From the NCBI GenBank assembly GCA_017882405.1, contig JADGPO010000097.1, positions 1-34,604 on the forward strand: 34,604 bases of DNA. The letters are read 5' to 3'. A model generated the notes under the pieces. That model was not told where the DNA came from and searched no databases. It saw only the letters and a program-made list of their open reading frames with translations. Source of the stretch: Solirubrobacteraceae bacterium (GTDB lineage Bacteria; Actinomycetota; Thermoleophilia; Solirubrobacterales; Solirubrobacteraceae). This document shows positions 1 through 8,261 of the stretch, piece by piece (position 1 is the stretch's first letter; each line of letters opens with the position of its first letter). Position numbers and translations under genes: made by a program.

Positions 1-1
1 C

Positions 2-382
2 GACCACCTGTTCTGCCTGATCACGATGAACCATCACCCGCTGCACCTGAACGACGTGTACGCGCGCAAGTCCCAGCAGGGGCGCAACGTGGTGGTGGGC
101 CCGCTGGTGTACTCGCTGGCGCTGGGCATGAGCGTCTCCGACGTGAGCGGCAAGGCGATCGCCAACCTGGCCACCGAGGAGCTCAGCCATCCGGCCCCCG
201 TGTTCCACGGCGACACTCTGTTTGTCGAGTCTGAAGTCCTAGAAGTCAAGGAGTCGCGCTCCAAGCCCGATCGCGGCACCGTCCGGGTCCACACCCGCGT
301 GCTCAACCAGGACGGCGTACTGGTGGCCGAGTTCAAGCGCCTGGTGCTGGTGCCCCGCAAGCACCCCGGCGAGGCCGCCTGA
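2..382 (+). CDS. MaoC-family enoyl-CoA hydratase, 3' part
   Basis: The frame is open from the window edge, so the start lies upstream; 126 residues are visible. It is a hotdog-fold hydratase of the MaoC family, which adds water to 2-enoyl-CoA thioesters in the cytoplasm. The visible part opens with the active-site segment (TMNHHPLHLND); its histidine fits the family catalytic His, with Asn where many MaoC proteins carry Asp. A typical C-terminal hotdog strand (VRVHTRVLNQDG) follows. TMN..PLH-type motifs are common in actinobacterial MaoC proteins encoded near CoA-ester lyases, including mesaconyl-CoA hydratases. With ccr and an Ecm-type mutase in the same window, a role in the ethylmalonyl-CoA pathway is plausible, but that is inference because substrate cannot be read from the sequence. 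A strong hairpin follows the stop codon. Confidence 0.85.
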   Translation, partial: DHLFCLITMNHHPLHLNDVYARKSQQGRNVVVGPLVYSLALGMSVSDVSGKAIANLATEELSHPAPVFHGDTLFVESEVLEVKESRSKPDRGTVRVHTRVLNQDGVLVAEFKRLVLVPRKHPGEAA

Positions 383-398
383 GCTCGCCGGCTGAGAG

Positions 399-435
399 CG
401 CTAACAAATCCCGGGTGGCGGTTTGTTAGCGTTTT
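399..435 (+). terminator. Rho-independent terminator after maoC
   Basis: A perfect 10-bp inverted repeat (CGCTAACAAA at 399-408, TTTGTTAGCG at 422-431) encloses a 13-base loop and is followed by TTTT. It starts 17 bases after the maoC stop and ends about 60 bases before pckG. The AT-rich stem stands out from the GC-rich background, so an operator for pckG is an alternative, but the T-run favours a terminator. Confidence 0.7.
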
Positions 436-495
436 GTGCGCTCCCCGGGTAGGCTTTCCGAACCTTTTCCTTCCCCCAAGGAGTGCCCAATTACC

Positions 496-2316
496 ATGGC
501 AAATACCGTCCCGAAGCACCAAGCGACCACCGAGCACCTCGGCCTTCGGGCGTGGGTGGAGGAAGTCGCGGCGCTGACCCAGCCCGACGACATCTATTGG
601 TGTGACGGATCGGCGGAGGAGTACGACCAGCTGGCGCAGGCGCTGATCGATGCCGGGACGTTCGAGCGTCTGTCGGACGCCAAGCGGCCCAACTCCTACC
701 TTGCCCTGTCGGACCCCGCCGACGTGGCGCGCGTGGAGGACCGGACGTTCATCTGCTCACAGGACGAAGCCGATGCCGGCCCCAACAACAACTGGCACGA
801 CCCGAGCGAGATGCGCTCGTTGCTGGATGGTCTGTTCAAGGGCTCGATGCGCGGGCGCACGATGTACGTGGTGCCATTCTCGATGGGCCCCCTGGGCTCG
901 CCGATCTCCTACATCGGCGTGCAGCTGACCGACTCGGCCTACGTGGCCGTCTCGATGCGCGTCATGACCCGCATGGGTCAGGCGGCGCTCGACGTGCTGG
1001 GCGCCGACGGCGACTACGTGCCCTGCGTGCACTCCGTGGGGATGGCGCTGGAGGACGGGGCGACCGACGTGCCGTGGCCCTGCAACGGCGACAACAAGTA
1101 CATCGTGCATTACCCGGAGACGCGAGAGATCTGGTCGTTCGGCTCTGGCTATGGCGGCAACGCGCTGCTGGGCAAGAAGTGCTTCGCGCTGCGGATCGCC
1201 TCGATCATGGCCCGCGACGAGGGCTGGCTCGCCGAGCACATGCTGATCCTCAAGGTGACCTCGCCCCAGGGTGATGTCAAGTACATCGCCGGCGCGTTCC
1301 CCAGCGCTTGCGGGAAGACCAACTTGGCGATGGTCATCCCCACCCTGCCCGACTGGAAGGTGGAGACGATCGGCGACGACATCGCGTGGATGAAGTTCGG
1401 CGAGGACGGTCAGCTGCGTGCGGTCAATCCGGAGTCGGGCTTCTTCGGCGTGGCTCCCGGAACCGGCGCGCGCACCAACCCGAATGCGATCGACATGATC
1501 GGCCGCGACACGGTGTTCACCAACTGCGCCAAGACCGACGACGGCGACATCTGGTGGGAGGGCATGACCGGCGAGCCGCCGGCGCACGCGATCGACTGGC
1601 GGGGCAACGACTGGACGCCGGACTCAGAGACTCCGGCAGCCCATCCCAACGCCCGCTTCACCGTGCCCGCCGCCCAGTGTCCGTCGATGGCCGAGGAGTG
1701 GGAGGACCCCAAGGGCGTGCCGATCTCGGCAATCATGTTCGGCGGTCGCCGAGCCACCGTCGTGCCGCTGGTGCACGAGGCTCGCGACTGGGAGCACGGC
1801 ACCTTCATCGGCTCGATCATGTCCTCCGAGACGACCGTCGCGCAGGCCGGCGAGGTCGGCAAGCTGCGCTTCGATCCGATGGCGATGCTGCCCTTCTGCG
1901 GCTACCACATGGGCGACTACTTCCGCCATTGGCTGAAGGTGGCCGCAGCTGAGAACGCCAAGATGCCACGGATCTTCTACGTCAACTGGTTCCGCAAGGA
2001 CGAGAACGGCAAGTTCATGTGGCCGGGCTTCGGGGAGAACTCCCGCGTCCTGGTGTGGATCTTCCAGCGGCTGACCGGCGAGGCGAAGGCGCAGGAGACC
2101 GCGATCGGGCTGGTGCCGCCCAACGGCGAGGGCGGGATCGACACCGAGGGGCTGGACGTCTCGCCCGAGACCATGGCCAAGCTCCTGGAGGTCGAGACCG
2201 ACGGCTGGCTGGCCCAGCTGCCCCAGATGAAGCAGCACCTGGACGCCTTCGGCGACAAGCTGCCGGCCGAGCTCAGCGAGCAGCTGACGGCGCTGGAGCA
2301 GCGGCTGAACGCCTGA
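496..2316 (+). CDS. pckG: Phosphoenolpyruvate carboxykinase (GTP)
   Basis: It converts oxaloacetate and GTP to phosphoenolpyruvate, CO2 and GDP, the entry step of gluconeogenesis, in the cytoplasm. The 606 residues match the usual length of the GTP-dependent family. Visible signatures are the nucleotide-binding P-loop FPSACGKTN with the characteristic reactive cysteine near residue 272, and the following metal-binding stretch [11 protein letters not shown] chose ATG 496 because AAGGAG lies 12 bases upstream and the protein then begins like its relatives; an in-frame ATG 60 bases earlier would add an unlikely extension. The gene stands alone between a terminator and a separately promoted membrane-protein gene. 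Together with Ecm and Ccr it suggests growth on acetate or fatty acids, where C4 acids must be turned into sugars. Confidence 0.97.
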   Translation: MANTVPKHQATTEHLGLRAWVEEVAALTQPDDIYWCDGSAEEYDQLAQALIDAGTFERLSDAKRPNSYLALSDPADVARVEDRTFICSQDEADAGPNNNWHDPSEMRSLLDGLFKGSMRGRTMYVVPFSMGPLGSPISYIGVQLTDSAYVAVSMRVMTRMGQAALDVLGADGDYVPCVHSVGMALEDGATDVPWPCNGDNKYIVHYPETREIWSFGSGYGGNALLGKKCFALRIASIMARDEGWLAEHMLILKVTSPQGDVKYIAGAFPSACGKTNLAMVIPTLPDWKVETIGDDIAWMKFGEDGQLRAVNPESGFFGVAPGTGARTNPNAIDMIGRDTVFTNCAKTDDGDIWWEGMTGEPPAHAIDWRGNDWTPDSETPAAHPNARFTVPAAQCPSMAEEWEDPKGVPISAIMFGGRRATVVPLVHEARDWEHGTFIGSIMSSETTVAQAGEVGKLRFDPMAMLPFCGYHMGDYFRHWLKVAAAENAKMPRIFYVNWFRKDENGKFMWPGFGENSRVLVWIFQRLTGEAKAQETAIGLVPPNGEGGIDTEGLDVSPETMAKLLEVETDGWLAQLPQMKQHLDAFGDKLPAELSEQLTALEQRLNA

Positions 2317-2349
2317 CCGGGCTCTTATGAACCGATAGTCCGCGGCGCG

Positions 2350-2355
2350 TACGCT
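2350..2355 (+). promoter_or_regulatory. Putative -10 box of a leaderless transcript
   Basis: TACGCT ends exactly 6 bases before ATG 2362, the distance expected if transcription starts at the A of the start codon. No Shine-Dalgarno sequence is visible. No convincing -35 element was found. Confidence 0.4.
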
Positions 2356-2361
2356 GACGGG

Positions 2362-3309
2362 ATGTCGCTTGGCTTCATCCCGTCAGACGCAGCCGTGCTG
2401 ATCGTCCAGGCCGGCGTGGTGGCGGCGCCGCGGCGCCCGCCGCGCCCGGCGTGGATCACCCGGCTGTCGGGCCCGGTGTGGGCGATCATCCCGATCGCCT
2501 CGATCGTGGGCGTGATCTTCGCGATCCGCTACGCGTCCAGCACGGCCACCGGGCTGACCTGGCTGGCCCTGGTGGCGGTGCCGCTCTTGGCCGCGCTCGC
2601 GCTCGGCTGGGCCGGGCACGGCGCTCGCTGGTGGCTGGCGGCGGGATTCGTTCCGCTGTTCCTGCTCGCCTGGCTGGATCGCACGACGCTCGTCGGCCAG
2701 GGCGCCGGGACGCTGCTGTGCGCGCTGAGCTGCGTGAGCCTGGGATGGCTGCTGGCGGCGGTCACCCCGCCGAAGTGGCTGAAGCTGGGAATCCTGGCGA
2801 TGGCCGCCGCCGACACGTGGCTGGTGCTCTCAGACCTGCTGCAGACCCCCAACGACACGCTCGTGTCGGCCGCTCCGGCACCGGGGAGCGGGCTGCCGCA
2901 ACTGCAGTCCGAGTCGTTCGGGAGCATCTCGCTGGGCTATGGCGACCTGTTCGTGGCCGGCCTGCTGGGGGCGGTGCTGGCACGGGAAGGGCGGGGTGGG
3001 CGGGGTGGGCGGGGGCAGGTTGCGATGGCGCTGCTCACCCTGTTTCTGGCCGGACTGTTCGACCTGCTGTTCTTCGTGCTGCAAGAGCTGCCGGCGACCG
3101 TTCCGGTGGCGGCGGCGCTGATCGTGGGAGAGGCGTATGTGTGGCGGCGGGCGCGGCGCGCGCGCGGCGGCGGCGGGGCGGACGCTCAGTGCTGGTCGTC
3201 GCCGGTGGACGCCGGCGGGCGCGATTCCTCGGCGAGCGACGTGATCGCCAGCTTTCCGCGGGCGGCCTCCTCCAGCACCTCGGTGGCCTCCTCGGCCGAC
3301 CTGGAGTAG
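2362..3309 (+). CDS. Polytopic membrane protein, candidate GxGD (presenilin/SPP-like) intramembrane protease
   Basis: I do not recognise a named family for this 315-residue protein. About eight hydrophobic segments are visible (roughly 36-56, 64-83, 88-104, 112-134, 139-160, 188-207, 220-240, 243-262). The last four match the core of presenilin and signal peptide peptidase: an aspartate inside a membrane helix (D151 in AAADTWLVL), a polar loop, GYGD (D195) opening the next helix, one further helix, then LPATVP (243-248) where presenilins carry the PAL motif. The text after GYGD (LFVAGLLGAVL) also resembles the helix after GLGD in signal peptide peptidase. Function is inference from this order of motifs. 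The tail after about residue 262 is Arg/Gly- then Ser-rich and overlaps the convergent gene by 124 bases, so the natural C-terminus may differ. GC-rich third positions support this frame. Confidence 0.6.
   Translation: MSLGFIPSDAAVLIVQAGVVAAPRRPPRPAWITRLSGPVWAIIPIASIVGVIFAIRYASSTATGLTWLALVAVPLLAALALGWAGHGARWWLAAGFVPLFLLAWLDRTTLVGQGAGTLLCALSCVSLGWLLAAVTPPKWLKLGILAMAAADTWLVLSDLLQTPNDTLVSAAPAPGSGLPQLQSESFGSISLGYGDLFVAGLLGAVLAREGRGGRGGRGQVAMALLTLFLAGLFDLLFFVLQELPATVPVAAALIVGEAYVWRRARRARGGGGADAQCWSSPVDAGGRDSSASDVIASFPRAASSSTSVASSADLE
2989..3015 (+). repeat. G-rich 9-mer tandem repeat
   Basis: Two copies of GGGCGGGGT and a variant GGGCGGGGG lie in tandem inside the candidate protease gene. They encode the Gly/Arg loop at residues 209-218, between the GYGD helix and the next helix. 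The runs of three to five G separated by single bases could form a G-quadruplex in the coding strand. Confidence 0.8.
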
Positions 3310-3749
3310 AGCTCGACCAGCAGATGCACGACGATCCGGTCCTCGTCGTGCTTGTGAAAGCGGACGTGGGTGAAGAACTCCCGCGTCCCGTGATCGCCGA
3401 ACGCGGCGTAGGAGAGCGCGTCAGAGGCCTCGGGGCCTGAGCACGTCTCGACGTCGTCGGCATCCACGCTGACCGTGCACGAGGCGACCCACGGGGTGCC
3501 GGCGATCATCCGCTCCCAGCGGTCCTCGATCGGCTCCACGCGGCCGTTGTGAAAGCCGAGATGGGGCTGGTCGTGCATGCACTCCAGGCACTGGACGACC
3601 GCCTCCTGCATCTCGTCGACCACCTCGCCGCGCTCGCCGGACTCGGGGTCGATGCGATGGATCCCCTCGTAGTGCACCTGCACCTCGAGGTTCTGTGACC
3701 AGCAGCGGTAGCAGCGCAACCAGCTGCGGACCTCGATTGATCCCTCCAT
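3186..3749 (-). CDS. Hypothetical protein with two CxxC pairs
   Basis: A 187-residue soluble protein that I do not recognise. It carries CYRC at residues 13-16 and CLEC at 54-57, an arrangement that could form one zinc ribbon. The rest is acidic and histidine-containing, with a C-terminal helical segment (EEATEVLEEAA) and no membrane segment or signal peptide. The start is the ATG at 3749. It lies downstream of dipZ on the same strand, 48 bases after its stop, so co-transcription is possible. Its 3' end overlaps the convergent membrane-protein gene by 124 bases. No function can be assigned. Confidence 0.75.
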   Translation of the reverse strand: MEGSIEVRSWLRCYRCWSQNLEVQVHYEGIHRIDPESGERGEVVDEMQEAVVQCLECMHDQPHLGFHNGRVEPIEDRWERMIAGTPWVASCTVSVDADDVETCSGPEASDALSYAAFGDHGTREFFTHVRFHKHDEDRIVVHLLVELYSRSAEEATEVLEEAARGKLAITSLAEESRPPASTGDDQH

Positions 3750-3797
3750 CGCGAAGATTCTATGACGGACTCCAGGGACCTCGTGCCGGGGCCCGGA

Positions 3798-5597
3798 TCA
3801 GCCGAAGGTGAAGTCGTAGGCGCTGACCCCCGGCGGGACCAAAAGCTTGATCGTGGCCGTCTCGTCGGTGGGCGCCGAGACCAGCGAGTACAGGCGCTGG
3901 CCGCGGACCGTGACCCGCCCGCCGGGGCGCACGTCGGTGCCCGCGTATTCGGCGGTGATCGGCTTTCCGTCGAGCAGCACCCTGACGGTGCGCGGCGTGT
4001 TGTGAGCCGAGGTCAGGACCAGGTACACGTCGGCGGCCTGGAAGCGGCCGATGACGTAGGCGCCGGAGGAGAGGGGGGTGGAGGACTCGGAGCTGACCTT
4101 CCAGGTCCCGTGCAGCCCGAACTGATTGACCGGCGGGTCGGTCACGCCGGGATAGAAGCTGGTCCCGGTGTGCAGCGGCTGGGCGAAGCCCTGGGAGCGC
4201 TGGGAGTCCAGGTAGGTCTCGGGCGTCGCCAGGCCCTTGGAGGGCAGCGTCGCGTGCGCGGTCATCGGGGCGGGCAGGTGACGCGCTCCCGCCTCGTAGA
4301 GCAGCTCGCGCACGGCGGCCTCGTCCTCCCGGTAGCTGCCCTCTCCGAACTGCGTGTGGCGCACCTGCCCGTGAGCGTCGACCAGGTACTCGGCCGGCCA
4401 GTACTCGTTCTGATAGGCGTTCCAGGTCCCGTAGCGGTTGTCCTGGACGACCGGATAGCGCAGGCCGTCGGCGCTGATCGCCTGGGCGACGTTGCCCGCG
4501 TCCTGCTCGAACGTGAACTCGGGCGTCTCGACGCCGACGATGTCCAGCCCGTAGCGGTGATAGGTGGCGTACAGGCCCTTGAGGAACGGCAGCGTGCGGA
4601 TGCAGTTGACGCAGGTGTAGGTCCAGAAGTCGACCAGCACCACGTGACCGCGCATCGCGCCGAGGGTCAACGGCCGGCCGCCGGGCGTGTTGAACCAGCG
4701 CTGGGTCTTGGTGAACTCGGGTGCGGGCCCCAACCTCGCCAGCGACGGCGTCTTGACGCCCGGGATCGCGGCGCCCTCGTGGGAGATCGGATCCCGCCCA
4801 CCCGTGACCGATGCCTGTCGGTCCTGGCGCTGGGCGAAGCGCGACGCGGGCCGCAGCGACGCCAGGCGGCTCTGGACGGCGTGGGAGTTCTCCAGCGCTC
4901 GCGTCGGATCGACGAGGAAGCCCGGCAGGCTGGTGCTGCGCGCCAGTGCGTCCTCGAAGCGCACGTCCAGGTTGGTGGCCATCACCACCGCGGTCACCAG
5001 CAGCACCACGCCCAGCGTGCGCTCCACCACGTGCCCCCGCGCCGAGCGACGGACCCGCGCCAGCACCGCCCGGCCGCCGAGCCCGTAGAGCAGCAGGACG
5101 GCGCTCAGGCCCACCGCATAGGCCAGTGCGACGGCCACCACCCGCGCCGAGGCGCCCCCCGAGGCGCTCACCGAGGTGACCGCGGCCAGGATCGGGCCCG
5201 CGCAGGGCGCGCACACGAAGCCGAGCGCGCCGCCGACGCCGAGACCCGACCAGAAGCCCGTGCCGCGGGTGCGCGGTCCGAAGCGCGCCAGCCGCGACAG
5301 CGGCGCCTGCACGCGCTCGGCCACTCCGGGGAGCAGCAGCACCAGCCCAAAGGCCACCAGCACCACGATCGCCAGCGTGCGGGCCGCGCCGCCGGCCAGA
5401 CCGACGCCGTTGACCAGCTGCGCGAGGGCGACGATCGCGATCGTGAACGTCACCGCCAGGCCGAGCACGATGCCGAGCGGCCGGCGGCGGCCTCCGGCGG
5501 CGCTGGCCGAGAGGAGCGCGGGCAGCACCGGCAGCACGCACGGCGTGATCGCCGTGCCCGCGCCCGCGACCAGCGCGAACACCATCAGCAGAAGCAT
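3798..5597 (-). CDS. dipZ: DipZ-type fusion: CcdA membrane domain, TlpA thioredoxin domain, C-terminal beta domain
   Basis: The 599-residue protein carries reductant across the membrane to an attached extracytoplasmic thioredoxin domain. Residues 1-205 are a CcdA/DsbD-type six-helix domain with its two redox cysteine sites, TPCVLP (C20) and CAPC (C129, C132). After a linker, residues about 285-435 form a TlpA/AhpC-like domain with the active site WTYTCVNC (C329, C332). The remaining ~160 residues match the extra beta-rich domain of mycobacterial DipZ, described as carbohydrate-binding-like. Domain order and length agree with that family. The ATG at 5597 gives the short N-terminus usual before the first helix. 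A likely role is keeping exported or cytochrome-maturation cysteines reduced; the partner is unknown here. Confidence 0.93.
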   Translation of the reverse strand: MLLLMVFALVAGAGTAITPCVLPVLPALLSASAAGGRRRPLGIVLGLAVTFTIAIVALAQLVNGVGLAGGAARTLAIVVLVAFGLVLLLPGVAERVQAPLSRLARFGPRTRGTGFWSGLGVGGALGFVCAPCAGPILAAVTSVSASGGASARVVAVALAYAVGLSAVLLLYGLGGRAVLARVRRSARGHVVERTLGVVLLVTAVVMATNLDVRFEDALARSTSLPGFLVDPTRALENSHAVQSRLASLRPASRFAQRQDRQASVTGGRDPISHEGAAIPGVKTPSLARLGPAPEFTKTQRWFNTPGGRPLTLGAMRGHVVLVDFWTYTCVNCIRTLPFLKGLYATYHRYGLDIVGVETPEFTFEQDAGNVAQAISADGLRYPVVQDNRYGTWNAYQNEYWPAEYLVDAHGQVRHTQFGEGSYREDEAAVRELLYEAGARHLPAPMTAHATLPSKGLATPETYLDSQRSQGFAQPLHTGTSFYPGVTDPPVNQFGLHGTWKVSSESSTPLSSGAYVIGRFQAADVYLVLTSAHNTPRTVRVLLDGKPITAEYAGTDVRPGGRVTVRGQRLYSLVSAPTDETATIKLLVPPGVSAYDFTFG

Positions 5598-5661
5598 CTA
5601 TCCGCCTGATGATGGCGGGAAAAGATTGCGGTGCGATGAACGCTGCGGAAACTAGATGCTT
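5592..5661. repeat. Spaced 9-bp inverted repeat at the dipZ start
   Basis: AAGCATCTA (5592-5600) and TAGATGCTT (5653-5661) are perfect inverted copies 52 bases apart. The first overlaps the dipZ start codon; the second lies near the moaA end. It could be a looping operator or chance. Confidence 0.4.
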
Positions 5662-5673
5662 GGAGACCCCGGG

Positions 5674-6669
5674 TCAGCCGCCGATGGCCGACATGCTGCG
5701 CGCCGGCTGGATGAAGCCCTTCTCGCCGACGTGGTGCTTGAGCTCCTTGCGCCACACGGCCGCGCGGATGATCTCCTCGAGCACGTCGTCGTCGACGCCC
5801 TCGCGGATCGGCCCGCGCAGATCGGTCTCGTTGAGCGAGAACAGGCACGTGCGCAGCCGCCCATCGGAGGTCAGCCGCACGCGATTGCAGTCCGCGCAGA
5901 ACGGCTCGGACACCGGGTTGATGAAGCCGATCCGGCCGTGGCCGTCGGCGAAGCGGTACACGCGGGCCGTCGCTGAGGGCTCGCGCGGCTCGGGCTCCAG
6001 CGGATAGACGGCCTCGATCTCGGCGCGGATCTCCTCGCCGGTGAGGACCTTGGCGGCGCTCCACTCGCGGTCGGCGTCCAGCGGCATGAACTCGATGAAT
6101 CGCACCGCATACGGCGTCTCGCGGGCCAGCCGGGCGAACGGCAGGATCTCCTCCTCGGTGAACCCGCGGATCGCCACCGCGTTGATCTTGATCGGGTGCG
6201 CCTCGGGGAACGCCGCCAGCGCCTCCAGGCCCTGCAGCACCTGGTCCAGCGCGTCGCGGCGCGTCATCTCGTAGAAGCGGTCGCGCTGCAGCGAGTCGAC
6301 CGACACGTTGAAGCGGTCGATCCCGGCGCGCACCAGGCGCTCGGCATCGCGTCCCAGCAGGAAGCCGTTGGTGGTGACGCTCAGGTCGTGCACGTCGTCA
6401 ATCGCGGCGAGCATGCCGGCCAGAACCGGGAAGTCACGGCGCACGAGCGGCTCGCCGCCGGTCAGACGCACGTCGCCGACGCCCATCGAGGCGAACAGGC
6501 CGACCAGCCGGCTGATCTCCTCGAAGGTCAGGATCTCGGCCCGCTCCAGCCATGGCAGACCCTCGGCGGGCATGCAGTACTGGCAGCGGAAATTGCAGCG
6601 GTCGGTGACGGAGACCCGCAGATCGCCGATCTGGCGACCGTGTCCGTCCATCAATGGCTCGCGTCCCAT
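5674..6669 (-). CDS. moaA: GTP 3',8-cyclase, molybdenum cofactor biosynthesis
   Basis: A radical SAM enzyme of 331 residues that rearranges GTP to 3',8-cyclo-7,8-dihydro-GTP, the first step of molybdopterin synthesis. The N-terminal SAM-binding cluster motif is C25-x3-C29-x2-C32 in SVTDRCNFRCQYC. GGEP follows as the SAM-contacting motif. The C-terminal GTP-side cluster ligands are C258-x2-C261-x13-C275, and the protein ends in the diagnostic Gly-Gly tail. I place the start at ATG 6669; an upstream in-frame start would add 20 residues unlike the family, and a -10-like TAGCCT sits 8 bases before this ATG. No other moa gene is in the window. Confidence 0.95.
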   Translation of the reverse strand: MGREPLMDGHGRQIGDLRVSVTDRCNFRCQYCMPAEGLPWLERAEILTFEEISRLVGLFASMGVGDVRLTGGEPLVRRDFPVLAGMLAAIDDVHDLSVTTNGFLLGRDAERLVRAGIDRFNVSVDSLQRDRFYEMTRRDALDQVLQGLEALAAFPEAHPIKINAVAIRGFTEEEILPFARLARETPYAVRFIEFMPLDADREWSAAKVLTGEEIRAEIEAVYPLEPEPREPSATARVYRFADGHGRIGFINPVSEPFCADCNRVRLTSDGRLRTCLFSLNETDLRGPIREGVDDDVLEEIIRAAVWRKELKHHVGEKGFIQPARSMSAIGG

Positions 6670-6677
6670 GCCCCCAC

Positions 6678-6683
6678 AGGCTA
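6678..6683 (-). promoter_or_regulatory. Putative -10 box before moaA
   Basis: TAGCCT on the minus strand lies 8 bases upstream of the chosen moaA ATG, with no clear Shine-Dalgarno between. It is consistent with a leaderless or nearly leaderless mRNA. Confidence 0.4.
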
Positions 6684-6732
6684 CCCAGGCTGCGGGGTCT
6701 GTCTCACCGAGTGTCTGACACCTACGCACTGC

Positions 6733-7302
6733 CTAGGCGTTGAGCAACCCGAACGCGACCATGTCCTGGCGCTCGTAGGTCCCCAGCATGTAGGAGCGCA
6801 GCACGGCCTCGCGCATGAAGCCCGCCCGCTGCGCCACCGTCTGCGATGCCCGGTTGCCGGTCGCGGCCAGCAGGTCGATGCGCTCCAGGCCAAGCTGGGC
6901 AAAGCCCCAGTCGCAGATCAGCTGCACGGCCCGCGTCGCGTGACCCAGGCCCCGTGCGTCGGCGGCCAGCCAGTAGCCGACCTCGCCCCGCAGGTGCTCC
7001 CAGGCAAAGCGCATCAGCGAGATCGAGCCGAGCAGATCTCCTCCTTCGGCGGCAACGATCGCAAACGGCGCGCTCAGCCCCCCGTACGTCGCGTCGTAGC
7101 GCGCCAGCAGGTAAGCGCGGGCATCGGCCTCGCCGTAGGGGGTGGGCACGCGCGTCCAGCGCACGATCTCCGGGTCCTGGCAGGCGGCCACCAGCTCATC
7201 GACGTCCGAGTCGCGCCAGGGCCGCAGCGCCGTGGCGCCTTGCACCAGCGGATCGCCCGGGAGGACGATCCGCCGGGCCGCGCCGTGCCGCCGCCGCCTC
7301 AC
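6733..7302 (-). CDS. GNAT-family N-acetyltransferase (RimJ/RimL type)
   Basis: A 189-residue acetyl-CoA-dependent acetyltransferase. The domain covers almost the whole protein: an N-terminal LRPWRDSDVDEL strand-helix, GEVGYWLAADARGLGHAT as the acetyl-CoA pyrophosphate-binding motif, and LDLLAATGNRASQTVAQRAGF-like text typical of RimJ/RimL, where N..S...A.K/RAGF is conserved. The substrate may be a protein N-terminus or a small amine; the sequence does not tell. The GTG start overlaps the meaB stop as GTGA (7299-7302), so it is translationally coupled as the third gene of the ecm-meaB operon, though no link to the mutase is known to me. Confidence 0.88.
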   Translation of the reverse strand: MRRRRHGAARRIVLPGDPLVQGATALRPWRDSDVDELVAACQDPEIVRWTRVPTPYGEADARAYLLARYDATYGGLSAPFAIVAAEGGDLLGSISLMRFAWEHLRGEVGYWLAADARGLGHATRAVQLICDWGFAQLGLERIDLLAATGNRASQTVAQRAGFMREAVLRSYMLGTYERQDMVAFGLLNA

Positions 7303-8261
7303 CGGCTCACCCCGGCGCGCTGCTCGAGCAGCTCGATCAGCGTGGCCACGTCGGCGGCCCGAGCTGCCTGCAGGGACTGCAGCCAGCGCTCGGCCTCGCG
7401 GCGGCCGCCCAGCGCCCGCAGGCCGCGGTCGCCGTGCTCGGCGGCGAAGTCCGCGAGCGCATGCGCCCGGCGGCTGCGCGTCCGGCGCCCGGTCAGGTCC
7501 AGCCGCGACTGATGGGCATCGAGCGCGTCCACCAGCTCCTCGATCCCCGACGGCGGCGGCACCGAGGAGACGGCCAGCACCGGCGTGTCGCTCGCCCCCA
7601 GCGATCTCAGCGCCGCGCGCACATCGGACAGCGCCCGGGTGGCCACCTGCCCGAGGTCGGACTTGGTGACCACCAGCACGTCGGGGACCTCCATGATCCC
7701 CGACTTCAGGAACTGCAGCACGTCTCCCGAGCCCGGCTGCACGACCACGGCGACCGCGTCGGCCACGTCGGCCACCTCGGTCTCGGACTGGCCGACGCCG
7801 ACGGTCTCGATCACCACCACGTCAAACGCGCACACCAGCGCCGAGACCGCCGCCCGCGTCGCCGGCGCCAGGCCGCCCAGCCGGTCGCCCGCCGCCGTCG
7901 AGCGGATGAACACCCGCTCGTCGGCCGGATCGCGCTCGATCCGCGCCCGGTCGCCCAGCAGAGAGCCACCCGAGCGGCGCGAGCTGGGGTCCACGGCCAG
8001 CACGGCCACCGATCGCTCCCGGGCCCGCCAGGCGGCCACCATCCGGGAGAGCAAGGAGGACTTGCCGACTCCCGGCGGTCCGGTCACGCCCACGATCTGT
8101 CCCGGCGCCTCCCCGGCGAGAGCCGCCGGAGCGACGGCCTGCAGCAGCTCAGCCGTCTGCGCGCGATCCGTCGCCGTGCGGCTCTCCACGAGGTTGAGCA
8201 CGGCCGGCGCGGCGCTCAGGTCGCGCTCGCGCAGCCGTTCGCCCAGCTCGCGCCCGGTCAA
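7299..8261 (-). CDS. meaB: MeaB/ArgK-type GTPase, B12-mutase chaperone
   Basis: A 320-residue G3E-family GTPase that guards and reactivates adenosylcobalamin-dependent acyl-CoA mutases by gating cofactor loading and removing damaged cobalamin. Walker A is GPPGVGKSS (residues 61-69). Further family motifs are VDPSSRRSGGSLLGDRARI-like text, the VVIETVGVGQSE switch region and the guanine-specificity motif TKSD. The long open frame runs back far into the mutase gene, so the true start must be chosen: TTG 8261 overlaps the mutase TGA as TTGA and gives the expected family length. This places it second in the operon ecm-meaB-GNAT and identifies the upstream mutase as its client. Confidence 0.93.
   Translation of the reverse strand: MTGRELGERLRERDLSAAPAVLNLVESRTATDRAQTAELLQAVAPAALAGEAPGQIVGVTGPPGVGKSSLLSRMVAAWRARERSVAVLAVDPSSRRSGGSLLGDRARIERDPADERVFIRSTAAGDRLGGLAPATRAAVSALVCAFDVVVIETVGVGQSETEVADVADAVAVVVQPGSGDVLQFLKSGIMEVPDVLVVTKSDLGQVATRALSDVRAALRSLGASDTPVLAVSSVPPPSGIEELVDALDAHQSRLDLTGRRTRSRRAHALADFAAEHGDRGLRALGGRREAERWLQSLQAARAADVATLIELLEQRAGVSR

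Noticed and set aside
3762..5609. Open plus-strand frame of about 615 codons antisense to dipZ
   Set aside because: High GC removes stop codons from the opposite frame. Its product is Arg/Gln/His-rich and shows no motifs, whereas the dipZ strand has three cysteine-pair sites in the right order.
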